6,611 nucleotides of DNA from Xanthobacteraceae bacterium (GTDB lineage Bacteria > Pseudomonadota > Alphaproteobacteria > Rhizobiales > Xanthobacteraceae): positions 1-6,611 of the forward strand of contig JASHWN010000017.1 in NCBI GenBank assembly GCA_030044035.1, in the 5' to 3' direction. The notes below the pieces were generated by a model that ran no database searches, had not been told where the DNA came from, and was given only the letters and a program-made list of their open reading frames with translations. Positions 1 to 6,072 of the stretch are shown in pieces. Position 1 is the stretch's first letter. The number at the start of each line of letters is the position of its first letter. The translations under genes were made by a program, and so were the position numbers.

Positions 1-1745
1 ACGGCTTCGCGGTGCGTGCGGTCGACGTTGCCGGCGCCACCGACGGCGCGCCGCGGCGGCTTGTGCTCAACCCCGAGGTCGTGGCGTGCGGCGTTGAGCC
101 CGCAGTCGAGGTCAGGCGCGGCACAGCGACCGCGATCGCGACCGGCGGCGTCATCCCGCGTGGCGCCGACGCCGTGGTGATGATCGAGCACTCCGAACTC
201 ATCGAAGAAGCGGTCGCGCCTGCGATCGAGGTGCGGCGCGGTGCCGCCAGCGGGCAGTTCATTTCCTACGCCGGCTCGGACATTGCGCGCGGTGAAACGC
301 TGCTGCGCAAGGGTGCTCGCCTCGGCTCGCGCGAGATCGGCATGCTCGCGGCCTGTGGCTTACCGGCCGTCGACGTGGTGCGTCGCCCGCGCGTTGCCGT
401 GCTCTCGACCGGCGATGAATTGGTCGAACCGGGCCGGCCGCTCAGACCAGCCGGCGTCTACGACAGTAACGGCGCAATCCTTGCGGCGGCGATCACCGAG
501 GCCGACGGCAACCCGGTGCCGTTCGGCGCCTTTCCCGACGAAGAAGTTGCGCTCGAGCTCGCCATGCGCAGTGCGCTCGATTCCTGCGACATGGTCGTGC
601 TCTCGGGTGGCACGTCGAAAGGCGCAGGCGACCTGTCCCATCGCATCGTGGCGCGGCTCGGCCGACCTGGCATTCTCGTGCACGGCGTGGCGCTTAAACC
701 CGGCAAGCCGCTCTGCCTCGCGGTCGTCGGCGACAAGCCGCTCATCGTGCTGCCGGGCTTTCCGACTTCAGCGATCTTTACGTTCCATGCCTTCGTCGCG
801 CCGGTCATCCGGGCCCGAGCGGGGTTGCCGCCGGAGGCCGCACGAACGGTGCATGCGCGCGTTCCGGTGCGCATCGCCTCGGAACTCGGCCGCGAGGAAT
901 TCGTTCTGGTGTCGCTGGTCCAGGGCGAGGACGGTGCAATCGCGTTTCCGACCGGCAAAGGTTCGGGCGCAGTCACCGCGTTTTCGCAAGCGGATGGATT
1001 TTTGGCGATCGACGCGCTCGCCGCGGCGTTGGATGCCGACACCCGCACCGACGTGACGCTGATCGGCGCCGCCGCCCGCGCGCCTGATCTCGTCATCATG
1101 GGCAGCCACGACGTCGCGCTCGATGCCGTGGTCGGCGCACTTGCCGAGCGCGGTTTCGCGGCGCGCACCATCGCGGTCGGCAGTCTGGGCGGCGTCGCCG
1201 CGGTCGGTCGCGGCGAATGCGATGTGGCGCCGGTTCACCTCGTCGATCCGGCGAGCGGCATCTACAACAAACATCTGGTGTCGGAGGGACTCGCGCTGGT
1301 ACCCGGTTGGCGGCGCATGCAGGGATTTGTCTTTCGGCCCGGCGACGCGCGCTTCGAGGGACAAACGGCCGCGGCGGCGCTCAAGACGGCCGTTGCGGAT
1401 CCCGCAGTGCTGATGGTCAACCGCAATGCCGGTTCCGGCACGCGGGTACTGATCGACAGCCTGCTCGCTGGCGCCAAGCCGCCGGGCTATGCCAATCAGC
1501 CGCGCTCCCATAATGCCGTCGCCGCCGCGATTGTGCGCGGCAGCGCCGACTGGGGGCTTGCGATCGAGCCGGTGGCGCGGCTCTACGGTTTGGCGTTCTT
1601 GCCGGTCGCACCCGAGGAATACGATTTTCTGCTGCTTGCGGCGCGGCGCCAGCGCCCGGCCGTGCAGGCTTTTCTCGACGTGCTGCGTGACGAGACCACA
1701 CGCATGCGCATTCGCGCGCTTGGCATGGAACCGAGCGAGGAATAA
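1..1745 (+). CDS. MoeA-like molybdopterin molybdenumtransferase fused to a PBP-like domain (5' partial)
   Basis: The gene is cut by the window edge. The first full codons read G-F-A-V-R, the conserved MoeA DGYAVR motif, so about 60-70 N-terminal residues are missing and the GTG at base 12 is not the start. 580 codons are visible. Counting from that GTG, the MoeA/MogA-type domain spans roughly residues 1-352: GSD at 88-90 (GED in MoeA), STGDE at 132-136, YDSN at 150-153, SGGTSKGAGD at 198-207, KPGKP at 229-233 and LPGFPTSA at 247-254. MoeA normally has PGNP at the last site, so Asn is replaced by Phe. A second domain from about 358 to the end has GSHD (364-367), DVAPVHLVD (404-412), NRNAGSGTR (470-478) and RSHNAVAAA (498-506), resembling the PBP-like domain (PF12727) found fused to MoeA. 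No signal peptide lies between the domains, so the binding domain should be cytoplasmic. Molybdate or tungstate as its ligand is inference. The TAA stop lies 78 bp before mobB. Confidence 0.93.
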   Translation, partial: GFAVRAVDVAGATDGAPRRLVLNPEVVACGVEPAVEVRRGTATAIATGGVIPRGADAVVMIEHSELIEEAVAPAIEVRRGAASGQFISYAGSDIARGETLLRKGARLGSREIGMLAACGLPAVDVVRRPRVAVLSTGDELVEPGRPLRPAGVYDSNGAILAAAITEADGNPVPFGAFPDEEVALELAMRSALDSCDMVVLSGGTSKGAGDLSHRIVARLGRPGILVHGVALKPGKPLCLAVVGDKPLIVLPGFPTSAIFTFHAFVAPVIRARAGLPPEAARTVHARVPVRIASELGREEFVLVSLVQGEDGAIAFPTGKGSGAVTAFSQADGFLAIDALAAALDADTRTDVTLIGAAARAPDLVIMGSHDVALDAVVGALAERGFAARTIAVGSLGGVAAVGRGECDVAPVHLVDPASGIYNKHLVSEGLALVPGWRRMQGFVFRPGDARFEGQTAAAALKTAVADPAVLMVNRNAGSGTRVLIDSLLAGAKPPGYANQPRSHNAVAAAIVRGSADWGLAIEPVARLYGLAFLPVAPEEYDFLLLAARRQRPAVQAFLDVLRDETTRMRIRALGMEPSEE

Positions 1746-1773
1746 TCGCCATCTGGTGCAATGACATTATAAG
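1746..1773 (+). promoter_or_regulatory. Possible sigma70-like promoter for mobB-moeA
   Basis: The 78-bp gap after the fusion gene contains a clearly AT-rich patch in otherwise very GC-rich DNA. TATAAG at 1768-1773 matches five of six bases of a -10 box, and TCGCCA at 1746-1751 matches four of six of a -35 box at 16-bp spacing. It would start transcription about 40 nt upstream of mobB. mobB and moeA could equally be read from the upstream gene. Confidence 0.35.
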
Positions 1774-1794
1774 ATAGACATAAGGTAGGCTCGT

Positions 1795-1808
1795 GCCTGC
1801 ATGCAGGC
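1795..1808. promoter_or_regulatory. 14-bp perfect palindrome in the mobB leader
   Basis: GCCTGCATGCAGGC is a perfect palindrome ending 15 bp before the mobB ATG. A flanking wobble and one further pair (1793-1810) extend it as RNA. It could be an operator for a dimeric regulator or a small hairpin near the ribosome-binding region. The sequence is not a ModE box that I recognise, and chance cannot be excluded. Confidence 0.35.
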
Positions 1809-1823
1809 GCAACGGTAGCCGAC

Positions 1824-2348
1824 ATGCGCATCATCGGACTCGCGGGCTGGAGCGGCTCCGGCAAGACGACGCTGGTCACGAAAGTGATTCCGGTGCTGGT
1901 CCGCCGTGGCCACAAGGTTGCCACCGTCAAGCACGCCCATCATGACTTCGATACCGACCAGCCGGGCAAGGATTCGTGGCTGCACCGCCGAGCCGGCGCC
2001 AGCGAAGTCGCCATCGTGTCGAGCCGGCGCTGGGCCGTCGTCCACGAGCTGGGCGAGGCGCCGGAGCCGGCGCTCGAAGACATGTTGGCCAAGCTCAGTC
2101 CGGTCGATCTGGTGATCGTCGAGGGATTTAAGCACCATGCGCATCCAAAGCTCGAAGTTTTTCGCGCGGCCGTGGGCAAGCCGCTGCTCCATCCCGACGA
2201 CGACTGCATCGTCGCCATCGCCACCGATGCGCCGCTGCCGGAGGCGAGCGTCCCGGTGCTGATGCTCGACGATATCGAAGCCATTGCCGATGCGATGGCG
2301 GCCGAGGCGCAGCCGTGCGAGCGCATCGCGCCGCGGGAGACGGCGTGA
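1824..2348 (+). CDS. mobB: MobB, molybdopterin-guanine dinucleotide biosynthesis accessory GTPase
   Basis: The 174-residue P-loop protein has the usual MobB length. Visible motifs are a Walker A loop GWSGSGKTT at residues 8-16, the MobB signature around KHAHHDFD (36-43), the GKDSWLHRRAGA stretch (48-59), the Walker B-like LVIVEGFK (96-103) and HPKLEVFR (107-114). In the family, MobB binds and weakly hydrolyses GTP and assists MobA in making the guanine-dinucleotide form of the molybdenum cofactor. It is helpful rather than essential. The ATG at 1824 puts the P-loop at the expected distance from the N-terminus. The Shine-Dalgarno sequence is weak (GGTAG at 1814-1818). The TGA stop shares its A with the moeA start, indicating translational coupling. 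Confidence 0.95.
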   Translation: MRIIGLAGWSGSGKTTLVTKVIPVLVRRGHKVATVKHAHHDFDTDQPGKDSWLHRRAGASEVAIVSSRRWAVVHELGEAPEPALEDMLAKLSPVDLVIVEGFKHHAHPKLEVFRAAVGKPLLHPDDDCIVAIATDAPLPEASVPVLMLDDIEAIADAMAAEAQPCERIAPRETA

Positions 2349-2350
2349 TG
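2335..2350 (+). promoter_or_regulatory. moeA ribosome-binding site and TGATG coupling junction
   Basis: GGGAG at 2335-2339 lies inside the last codons of mobB, eight nt before the moeA ATG. The mobB TGA and moeA ATG share one base. This decides the moeA start and implies that both proteins are made from one mRNA by coupled translation. Confidence 0.7.
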
Positions 2351-3622
2351 GCGCAGCTCAGCGACGACTGCTTCGCTTTCGCCGGTCCGCTGATGCCGGT
2401 GGCCGATGCGGAACTGCTGATCGCCGAGCGTGTCGCGCCGGTCGAGGGGCATGAATTCGTGCCGCTGCGCGCCGCCGCCGGCCGCGTGCTGGCGCGTGAC
2501 GTGGTCGCGCCGATCGATCTGCCGCCGTTCGATAATTCTGCCGTCGATGGTTATGCGGTCCGCGCCGGCGATCTTTCAGGCGAGGGCGAGACGCGGCTCG
2601 CGATCGTCGATCGTGCCGCCGCCGGTCATGCCGTGGATCATGCGCTCAATGCCGGCGAGGCGATCCGCATTTTCACCGGCGCGCCGATGCCGGGGAACGC
2701 CGACACGGTGTTCATGCAGGAGGACTGCAAGCTCGAAGACGGCGCGGTCGTGGTACCGCCCGGGCTCAAACGCGGCGCCAATCGCCGCTTGGCCGGCGAG
2801 GACGTACGCGCCGGAGTCATAGCCTTGCCGGCCGGCCGGCGGCTCGCCGTGCAGCACGTCGCGCTCGCCGCGGCGCTCGGCCTGACCGAGCTCGACGTGT
2901 GCCGCCGCGTGCGGGTCGCGCTGTTCTCGACCGGCGACGAGATCGTCGAGCCGGGAACGAAGCTGCCACGCGCCGCGCTCTACGATTCGAATCGTTATTT
3001 GCTCGCCGAATTGACCGCCCGCTTCGGCGCCGCGGTGACCGACCTCGGCATCTTGCGCGACGAGCCGAAGGCGCTGGCGCGCGCCGTCGCCGCGGCGGCG
3101 CTTGATCACGATCTGGTCCTGACATCGGGCGGCGTTTCGACCGGCGAGGCCGATCACGTGCGCGCCGCGATCGAGAGCGTCGGCCGCATCGTGTTCTGGC
3201 GCCTCGCCATCAAGCCCGGGCGGCCGGTGGCGATGGGCGTGATCCGCGGCGGCAACGTCGGCGACGGCGCGGCCTTCGTCGGCGTGCCCGGCAATCCGGT
3301 GGCGGCGTTCGTCACGTTCGTGCGCGTGGTGCGGCCGCTGATCCTGCGGCTTGCCGGCGCCCTGTCCGAGCCGCTGATCGCGCTTCCGGCACGCGCGGCG
3401 TTTTCCTACAAGAAGCGCAAAGGCCGGCGTGAATATGTGCGCGTTGCGCTGCGCGCGGCGCCCGACGGCGGCATCGCGGCGTTCAAGCACCCGCAGGACG
3501 GCGCCGGCGTGCTCACCTCGCTCACCCAAACCGACGGCTTGGCGGAGCTGACCGAGGACGTGACGGTGGTCGAGCCGGGCGCGACCGTCGGCTTTCTGCC
3601 GTACGCTTCGCTGATCGGTTGA
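2348..3622 (+). CDS. moeA: MoeA, molybdopterin molybdenumtransferase
   Basis: This is a complete canonical MoeA of 424 residues (the family is about 400-420). It inserts molybdate into adenylylated molybdopterin, releasing AMP, to form active molybdenum cofactor in the cytoplasm. Motifs in order are DNSAVDGYAVR (62-72), IFTGAPMP (108-115), GED (150-152), STGDE (194-198), YDSN (212-215), LTSGGVSTGEAD (258-269), KPGRP (289-293) and GVPGNPVA (312-319), followed by a C-terminal beta-barrel-like domain. The acidic residues of the DGY, GED, YDSN and GEAD motifs, functionally important in E. coli MoeA, are all present. I chose the ATG at 2348 because it forms TGATG with the mobB stop and has GGGAG at 2335-2339 eight nt upstream. 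A longer in-frame reading from 2315 would run inside mobB. It is a distinct paralogue of the fusion protein upstream. Confidence 0.96.
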   Translation: MAQLSDDCFAFAGPLMPVADAELLIAERVAPVEGHEFVPLRAAAGRVLARDVVAPIDLPPFDNSAVDGYAVRAGDLSGEGETRLAIVDRAAAGHAVDHALNAGEAIRIFTGAPMPGNADTVFMQEDCKLEDGAVVVPPGLKRGANRRLAGEDVRAGVIALPAGRRLAVQHVALAAALGLTELDVCRRVRVALFSTGDEIVEPGTKLPRAALYDSNRYLLAELTARFGAAVTDLGILRDEPKALARAVAAAALDHDLVLTSGGVSTGEADHVRAAIESVGRIVFWRLAIKPGRPVAMGVIRGGNVGDGAAFVGVPGNPVAAFVTFVRVVRPLILRLAGALSEPLIALPARAAFSYKKRKGRREYVRVALRAAPDGGIAAFKHPQDGAGVLTSLTQTDGLAELTEDVTVVEPGATVGFLPYASLIG

Positions 3623-3631
3623 TCGGGCGGC

Positions 3632-4264
3632 CTAGGCGTCCGGATAGTTCTTCGCGATCGCTTCGGCGCGCGCGGCGTCCTCCGGCGTGTTGACGTTGAA
3701 GAACGGATCGAACGGCGCATCCGGCCATTCTGCCGTGCCGATGCCGTAACGGGCGGTCCAAACGTCGATCTTGCGCAAACCTTCGACGGTGAGCGCGCGA
3801 CGCAAATCCTCGCGCAGCGCGAGCGGCCACAGGCCGACCACCGGATGGCTCTGCTCTCCGGAGCGCGCGCAAGCGAGCGGCACGTTCGCGACGCGGCGCG
3901 CTTCGTGCAAGCGCGGTACCAAATCCTTCGGCAGGAACGGGCAATCGCCGGGCGCGCTGGCGATGAAGGCATAATCCGGCGCGTTCGCGGCCGCCCAATC
4001 GAGCCCGGCCAAAATGCCGGCGAGCGGGCCGACGAAATCCGCCACGCTGTCGGCAACGACGACGAGACCGGTGTCCGCAAAGCGCGCCGGGTCGCCATTG
4101 GCGTTGATGATCAGCGCGCGGCAATGCGGCGTCAGCCGCGCCAGTACACGCTCCAGAATGGTCGCGCCGCCGACGCGGATGCGCGCCTTGTCGCCGCCGC
4201 CCATGCGGCGCGCGAGTCCGCCGGCGAGGATAAGGCCGAGGGTAGGGGGATATCCTTCCGCCAC
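3632..4264 (-). CDS. mobA: MobA, molybdenum cofactor guanylyltransferase
   Basis: The 210-residue nucleotidyltransferase transfers GMP from GTP to the molybdenum cofactor, making the guanine-dinucleotide cofactor used by DMSO-reductase-family enzymes such as formate dehydrogenase and nitrate reductase. Visible motifs are the N-terminal nucleotide-binding signature LILAGGLARRMGGGDK (11-26), NANGD (54-58), DSVADFVGPLAG (72-83), the metal-binding region around Asp107 in PGDCPFLP (105-112), HPVVGLW (140-146) and FFNVNTPED (188-196). All are in MobA order and spacing. The start is a GTG at 4264-4262. An in-frame TAG lies just upstream and no later start precedes the LAGG motif, so GTG is the only sensible choice, although its Shine-Dalgarno sequence is poor. 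It lies 61 bp downstream of fdhD in the same direction and converges on moeA. Confidence 0.95.
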   Translation of the reverse strand: MAEGYPPTLGLILAGGLARRMGGGDKARIRVGGATILERVLARLTPHCRALIINANGDPARFADTGLVVVADSVADFVGPLAGILAGLDWAAANAPDYAFIASAPGDCPFLPKDLVPRLHEARRVANVPLACARSGEQSHPVVGLWPLALREDLRRALTVEGLRKIDVWTARYGIGTAEWPDAPFDPFFNVNTPEDAARAEAIAKNYPDA

Positions 4265-4280
4265 GACGGCGATCTAAAAG

Positions 4281-4306
4281 TTACCTTCCCCTGCAGGGGA
4301 GGGTGA
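4281..4306. repeat. 26-bp inverted repeat between fdhD and mobA (possible weak terminator)
   Basis: The two arms meet at TGCA: CCCCTGCAGGGG is perfect at 4288-4299, and pairing extends to about 13 bp with two wobble pairs. Read on the - strand, the hairpin follows the fdhD stop by about 20 nt and is followed by a short CTTTT tract, so it could attenuate transcription between fdhD and mobA. C-rich/G-rich palindromes of this look recur between genes in many Rhizobiales, so it may also be one copy of a dispersed intergenic repeat. That last point is from memory. Confidence 0.6.
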
Positions 4307-4325
4307 AGCAGCGTCGAGCGCGGCG

Positions 4326-5210
4326 TCACTCATCGTGTACCGCGGCCTTGCGCCGGTGTTTGGCGCTTTCCTCCTCCACATAGGCGAGATCCTGATCGAA
4401 CACGATGCGGTCCTCGCCGGCGAGCGCGATAAAACGCTTGCCGCGGGCGCGGCCGATAAGGGTCAGATTGGCCTTGCGGGCGAGCTCGACACCCCAGGCG
4501 GTGAAGCCGGAGCGCGAGATCAGGATCGGAATGCCCATGCGCACGGTCTTGATCACCATCTCGGAGGTGAGCCGGCCGGTAGTGTAGAAAATCTTGTCGG
4601 CGGCACCGACGCGGTGTTTGAACATCCAGCCGGCGATCTTGTCGACAGCGTTGTGGCGGCCGACGTCCTCCATATAGACCAGTGGCCGGTCGGCGACCGC
4701 GAGCACGCAGCCGTGAATGGCGCCGGCCTCGAGATAGAGCGACGGCGTGGTGTTGATCTTGTGGGTCAGTGCGTAGAGCCACGACGTCCGCAATTGCGCC
4801 TGGGGCAAGGTGACGTTCTCCAGCGCCTCCATGAGATCGCCGAACACGGTGCCTTGGGCGCAGCCCGAGGTCTGCACCTTCTTCTTCAGCTTCTTCTCGT
4901 AATCGGTCTTGCGCTTGGTGCGCACCACCACGACCGCCAGCTCGTCGTCGTAATCGACGCCGGTGACGACGTCGTCGGGCATCAGCATGTTCTGGTTGAG
5001 CAGATAGCCCAGCGCCAGGTATTCGGGATAGTCGTTGATCGTCATCGCGGTGACGATCTCCTGCGCGTTGAGGAAGATCGTCAGCGCACGCTCGACCGTC
5101 ACCGATGTCTCGATTTTCGCCCCGGTCTGGTCGACGCCCTTGACGCGCTCGGTGAGCCGCGGATCGAGCGGGTCGGGTCGGACCAGATAATCGTCGGCGG
5201 ACGCTGCCAT
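4326..5210 (-). CDS. fdhD: FdhD, sulfurtransferase/sulfur carrier for formate dehydrogenase maturation
   Basis: FdhD passes sulfur from a cysteine desulfurase to the molybdenum of bis-MGD and so activates formate dehydrogenase in the cytoplasm. From ATG 5210 the protein has 294 residues, near the usual length. FdhD hallmarks are [17 protein letters not shown] (41-57), TSGCAQGT (114-121), EAGAIHGC (161-168), [11 protein letters not shown] (181-191), [10 protein letters not shown] (210-219) and ISRSGFTAW (231-239). The loop cysteine is Cys117. E. coli FdhD has a CxxC pair here, but this protein has Gly at the second position. An open frame continues upstream to 5351, but those codons cross a hairpin and a tandem duplication and would add a hydrophobic leader unsuited to a cytoplasmic protein. 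I therefore prefer 5210, although no strong Shine-Dalgarno sequence precedes it; 5264 is the alternative. MobA lies downstream, fitting a cofactor-finishing pair. Confidence 0.94.
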   Translation of the reverse strand: MAASADDYLVRPDPLDPRLTERVKGVDQTGAKIETSVTVERALTIFLNAQEIVTAMTINDYPEYLALGYLLNQNMLMPDDVVTGVDYDDELAVVVVRTKRKTDYEKKLKKKVQTSGCAQGTVFGDLMEALENVTLPQAQLRTSWLYALTHKINTTPSLYLEAGAIHGCVLAVADRPLVYMEDVGRHNAVDKIAGWMFKHRVGAADKIFYTTGRLTSEMVIKTVRMGIPILISRSGFTAWGVELARKANLTLIGRARGKRFIALAGEDRIVFDQDLAYVEEESAKHRRKAAVHDE

Positions 5211-5241
5211 GCCGGCAATGTAGGGCAACGCCACGGCCGGC

Positions 5242-5267
5242 GAAAGCGCATAAAGAAAGCGCATAAA
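5242..5267. repeat. Perfect 13-bp tandem duplication upstream of fdhD
   Basis: GAAAGCGCATAAA occurs twice head to tail, at 5242-5254 and 5255-5267. On the - strand each copy carries an ATG, at 5264 (in frame with fdhD) and at 5251 (out of frame). It lies between the 5269-5296 hairpin and the likely fdhD start, so it affects the leader and the number of possible start codons. Confidence 0.9.
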
Positions 5268-5268
5268 C

Positions 5269-5296
5269 CAGAGGCCCGGACGAAGCCGGGCCTCTG
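5269..5296 (-). terminator. Strong 11-bp hairpin after the 28-aa peptide gene
   Basis: CAGAGGCCCGG and CCGGGCCTCTG pair perfectly over 11 bp around a six-base loop (5280-5285). On the - strand it lies 35 nt beyond the stop of the small peptide ORF and upstream of fdhD, which fits a transcript end. The tract that follows is only GGTTTATG, not a real U-run, so termination could be partial. It could also be a leader structure of fdhD, or a bidirectional element. Confidence 0.55.
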
Positions 5297-5331
5297 CACT
5301 CCACAAAGTTCGACGCGTCGCCTGAAAATTG

Positions 5332-5418
5332 CTAGCCGTGCAGGCCGCCAACGAGCCAGATCACGAAAACAACCGGCAGCGGAGCACCGAGGAGCCCCAA
5401 CAATGTCCCAAGTCTCAC
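5332..5418 (-). CDS. 28-residue hydrophobic membrane peptide, unrecognised family
   Basis: A GTG at 5418-5416 opens 28 codons ending at TAG 5334-5332. After an Arg at position 2, the peptide is almost wholly Leu/Val/Gly/Ile with two prolines: [10 protein letters not shown] at 6-15, then [11 protein letters not shown] at 16-26, ending His-Gly. It would form a single transmembrane helix. GAAGG at 5430-5426, seven nt before the GTG, is a good Shine-Dalgarno sequence. A GGAAC-N16-CGTT promoter lies about 40 nt upstream, and a strong hairpin lies 35 nt after the stop. Promoter, ribosome-binding site, ORF and hairpin in the right order and spacing make this a credible gene despite its size. I do not recognise a family; a stress-induced small membrane protein is the inference. 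It could instead be the chance reading of a small RNA transcribed from the same promoter. Confidence 0.55.
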   Translation of the reverse strand: MRLGTLLGLLGAPLPVVFVIWLVGGLHG

Positions 5419-5458
5419 GGCGCCACCTTCGTCTGCCCGCTCCGGGGTCCGCTTCTGC

Positions 5459-5483
5459 AACGGCGCGGCGCGCAAAAGGTTCC
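5459..5483 (-). promoter_or_regulatory. EcfG-type (general stress sigma factor) promoter for the 28-aa peptide gene
   Basis: Reading the - strand, GGAAC at 5483-5479 is followed after exactly 16 bases by CGTT at 5462-5459. GGAAC-N16/17-CGTT is the established consensus for EcfG, the alphaproteobacterial general stress response sigma factor. Transcription would start near 5450, giving a leader of about 30 nt with the Shine-Dalgarno sequence of the peptide ORF. A second GGAACC lies 10 bp upstream (5493-5488) but lacks a matching CGTT. Confidence 0.65.
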
Positions 5484-5574
5484 GTCCGGTTCCCGCGGCT
5501 GCAATGAAAGCGGCGAGGCATGTGATCTTGGGTCGGCGACTTTGCCCTCGGGTTTGTCTGGCCCAGCCGCCGGG

Positions 5575-5602
5575 TTGTGTGGCCGAGGACCATGGCTATA
5601 TT
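5575..5602 (+). promoter_or_regulatory. sigma70-like promoter of tRNA-Ser
   Basis: TTGTGT at 5575-5580 and TATATT at 5597-5602 (five of six -10 matches) are separated by 16 bp. They put the start of transcription about 10-13 nt before the tRNA, as expected for a single tRNA transcription unit. Confidence 0.5.
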
Positions 5603-5621
5603 GCCGGCATCGCCGCGCGCC

Positions 5622-5711
5622 GGAGGGGTGGCCGAGTGGCTGAAGGCGCACGCTTGGAAAGCGTGTATACGGGAAACCGTATCGTGGGTTCGAATCCCAC
5701 TCCCTCCGCCA
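5622..5711 (+). tRNA. tRNA-Ser(GGA)
   Basis: This is a 90-nt class II tRNA with all parts visible. The acceptor stem GGAGGGG pairs with TCCCTCC (one G-T pair), followed by discriminator G and an encoded CCA (5709-5711). The D-arm contains GGCCGAGTGGCTGAAGGC. The anticodon stem CACGC/GCGTG encloses the loop TTGGAAA, with anticodon GGA at 5656-5658, which reads UCC and UCU. A long variable arm TACGG/CCGTA with a GAAA loop is typical of serine tRNAs. The T-arm GTGGG TTCGAAT CCCAC completes it. Confidence 0.98.
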
Positions 5712-5961
5712 GTGATACTTACGAAGCCTGTTCTCCGCTGCTGAACAGCCTAACGGAACCCGCGTGTTCGTGCTTCTTTTGGGCCGGGCTCTGCACCCAC
5801 GGTAGCGCGCCATCGCCAGGAATGGCTCTCTCCAAGGCAATTTTCTCTGAAGCTCTGTACTTTTGCCCGAGAGTACCAACATGAGAAATATCGTCGGTCC
5901 GCCCACCAAAAAGGACGCTCAAGGTCAGATTTCCAATAACTCAGCCGGATTGCCCTCCTTA

Positions 5962-6057
5962 ATGAATTTGAAGGTCACCGCATCAACGTACGCGGCAGTT
6001 CTGGCCGTGGTAGTTAGTGCCTTTGCTTCGTCGGCTAATAGTCCCACCAGTAGCTAA
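5962..6057 (+). pseudogene. Possible truncated ORF with a signal-peptide-like N-terminus
   Basis: ATG 5962 opens 31 codons: MNLKVTAS, then a hydrophobic core YAAVLAVVVSAFA with an A-x-A-like cleavage site, then a stop at 6055-6057 inside the second copy of a 19/20-bp tandem duplication. Removing the first copy would join this frame, with no stop, to the frame that runs to 6376. The start has no Shine-Dalgarno sequence, and the downstream frame is not convincingly protein-like, so this may be chance. Confidence 0.2.
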
Positions 6058-6072
6058 TAGTCCCCACCAGTA
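6034..6072. repeat. Imperfect 19/20-bp tandem duplication
   Basis: GCTAATAGTCCC-ACCAGTA at 6034-6052 is repeated at 6053-6072 with one extra C in the run (GTCCCC). The duplication creates or moves stop codons on both strands, closing the + frame from 5962 and the - frame from 6259. Confidence 0.85.

Noticed and set aside
12..14. GTG at 12 as the start of the first gene
   Set aside because: The codons before it (G-F-A) continue the conserved MoeA DGYAVR motif, so the gene enters from outside the window.
2315..2347. Upstream in-frame start for moeA
   Set aside because: It would begin deep inside mobB. The ATG at 2348 has a Shine-Dalgarno sequence and the TGATG overlap typical of coupled genes.
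5211..5351. N-terminal extension of FdhD with a hydrophobic, signal-like leader
   Set aside because: FdhD is cytoplasmic, the extension crosses the hairpin and the 13-bp tandem repeat, and it overlaps the end of the small peptide ORF. The ATG at 5210 gives the usual family length.
4335..5507. Long open frame on the + strand (390 codons)
   Set aside because: It is antisense to fdhD, which has clear family motifs. The open frame follows from the high GC of the real gene, and its translation is rich in Arg, His and Gly repeats without any recognisable fold.
5728..5748. CTGTTC/GAACAG hairpin as the tRNA-Ser terminator
   Set aside because: Only six base pairs around a nine-base loop and no T-run follows, so I do not call it a terminator.
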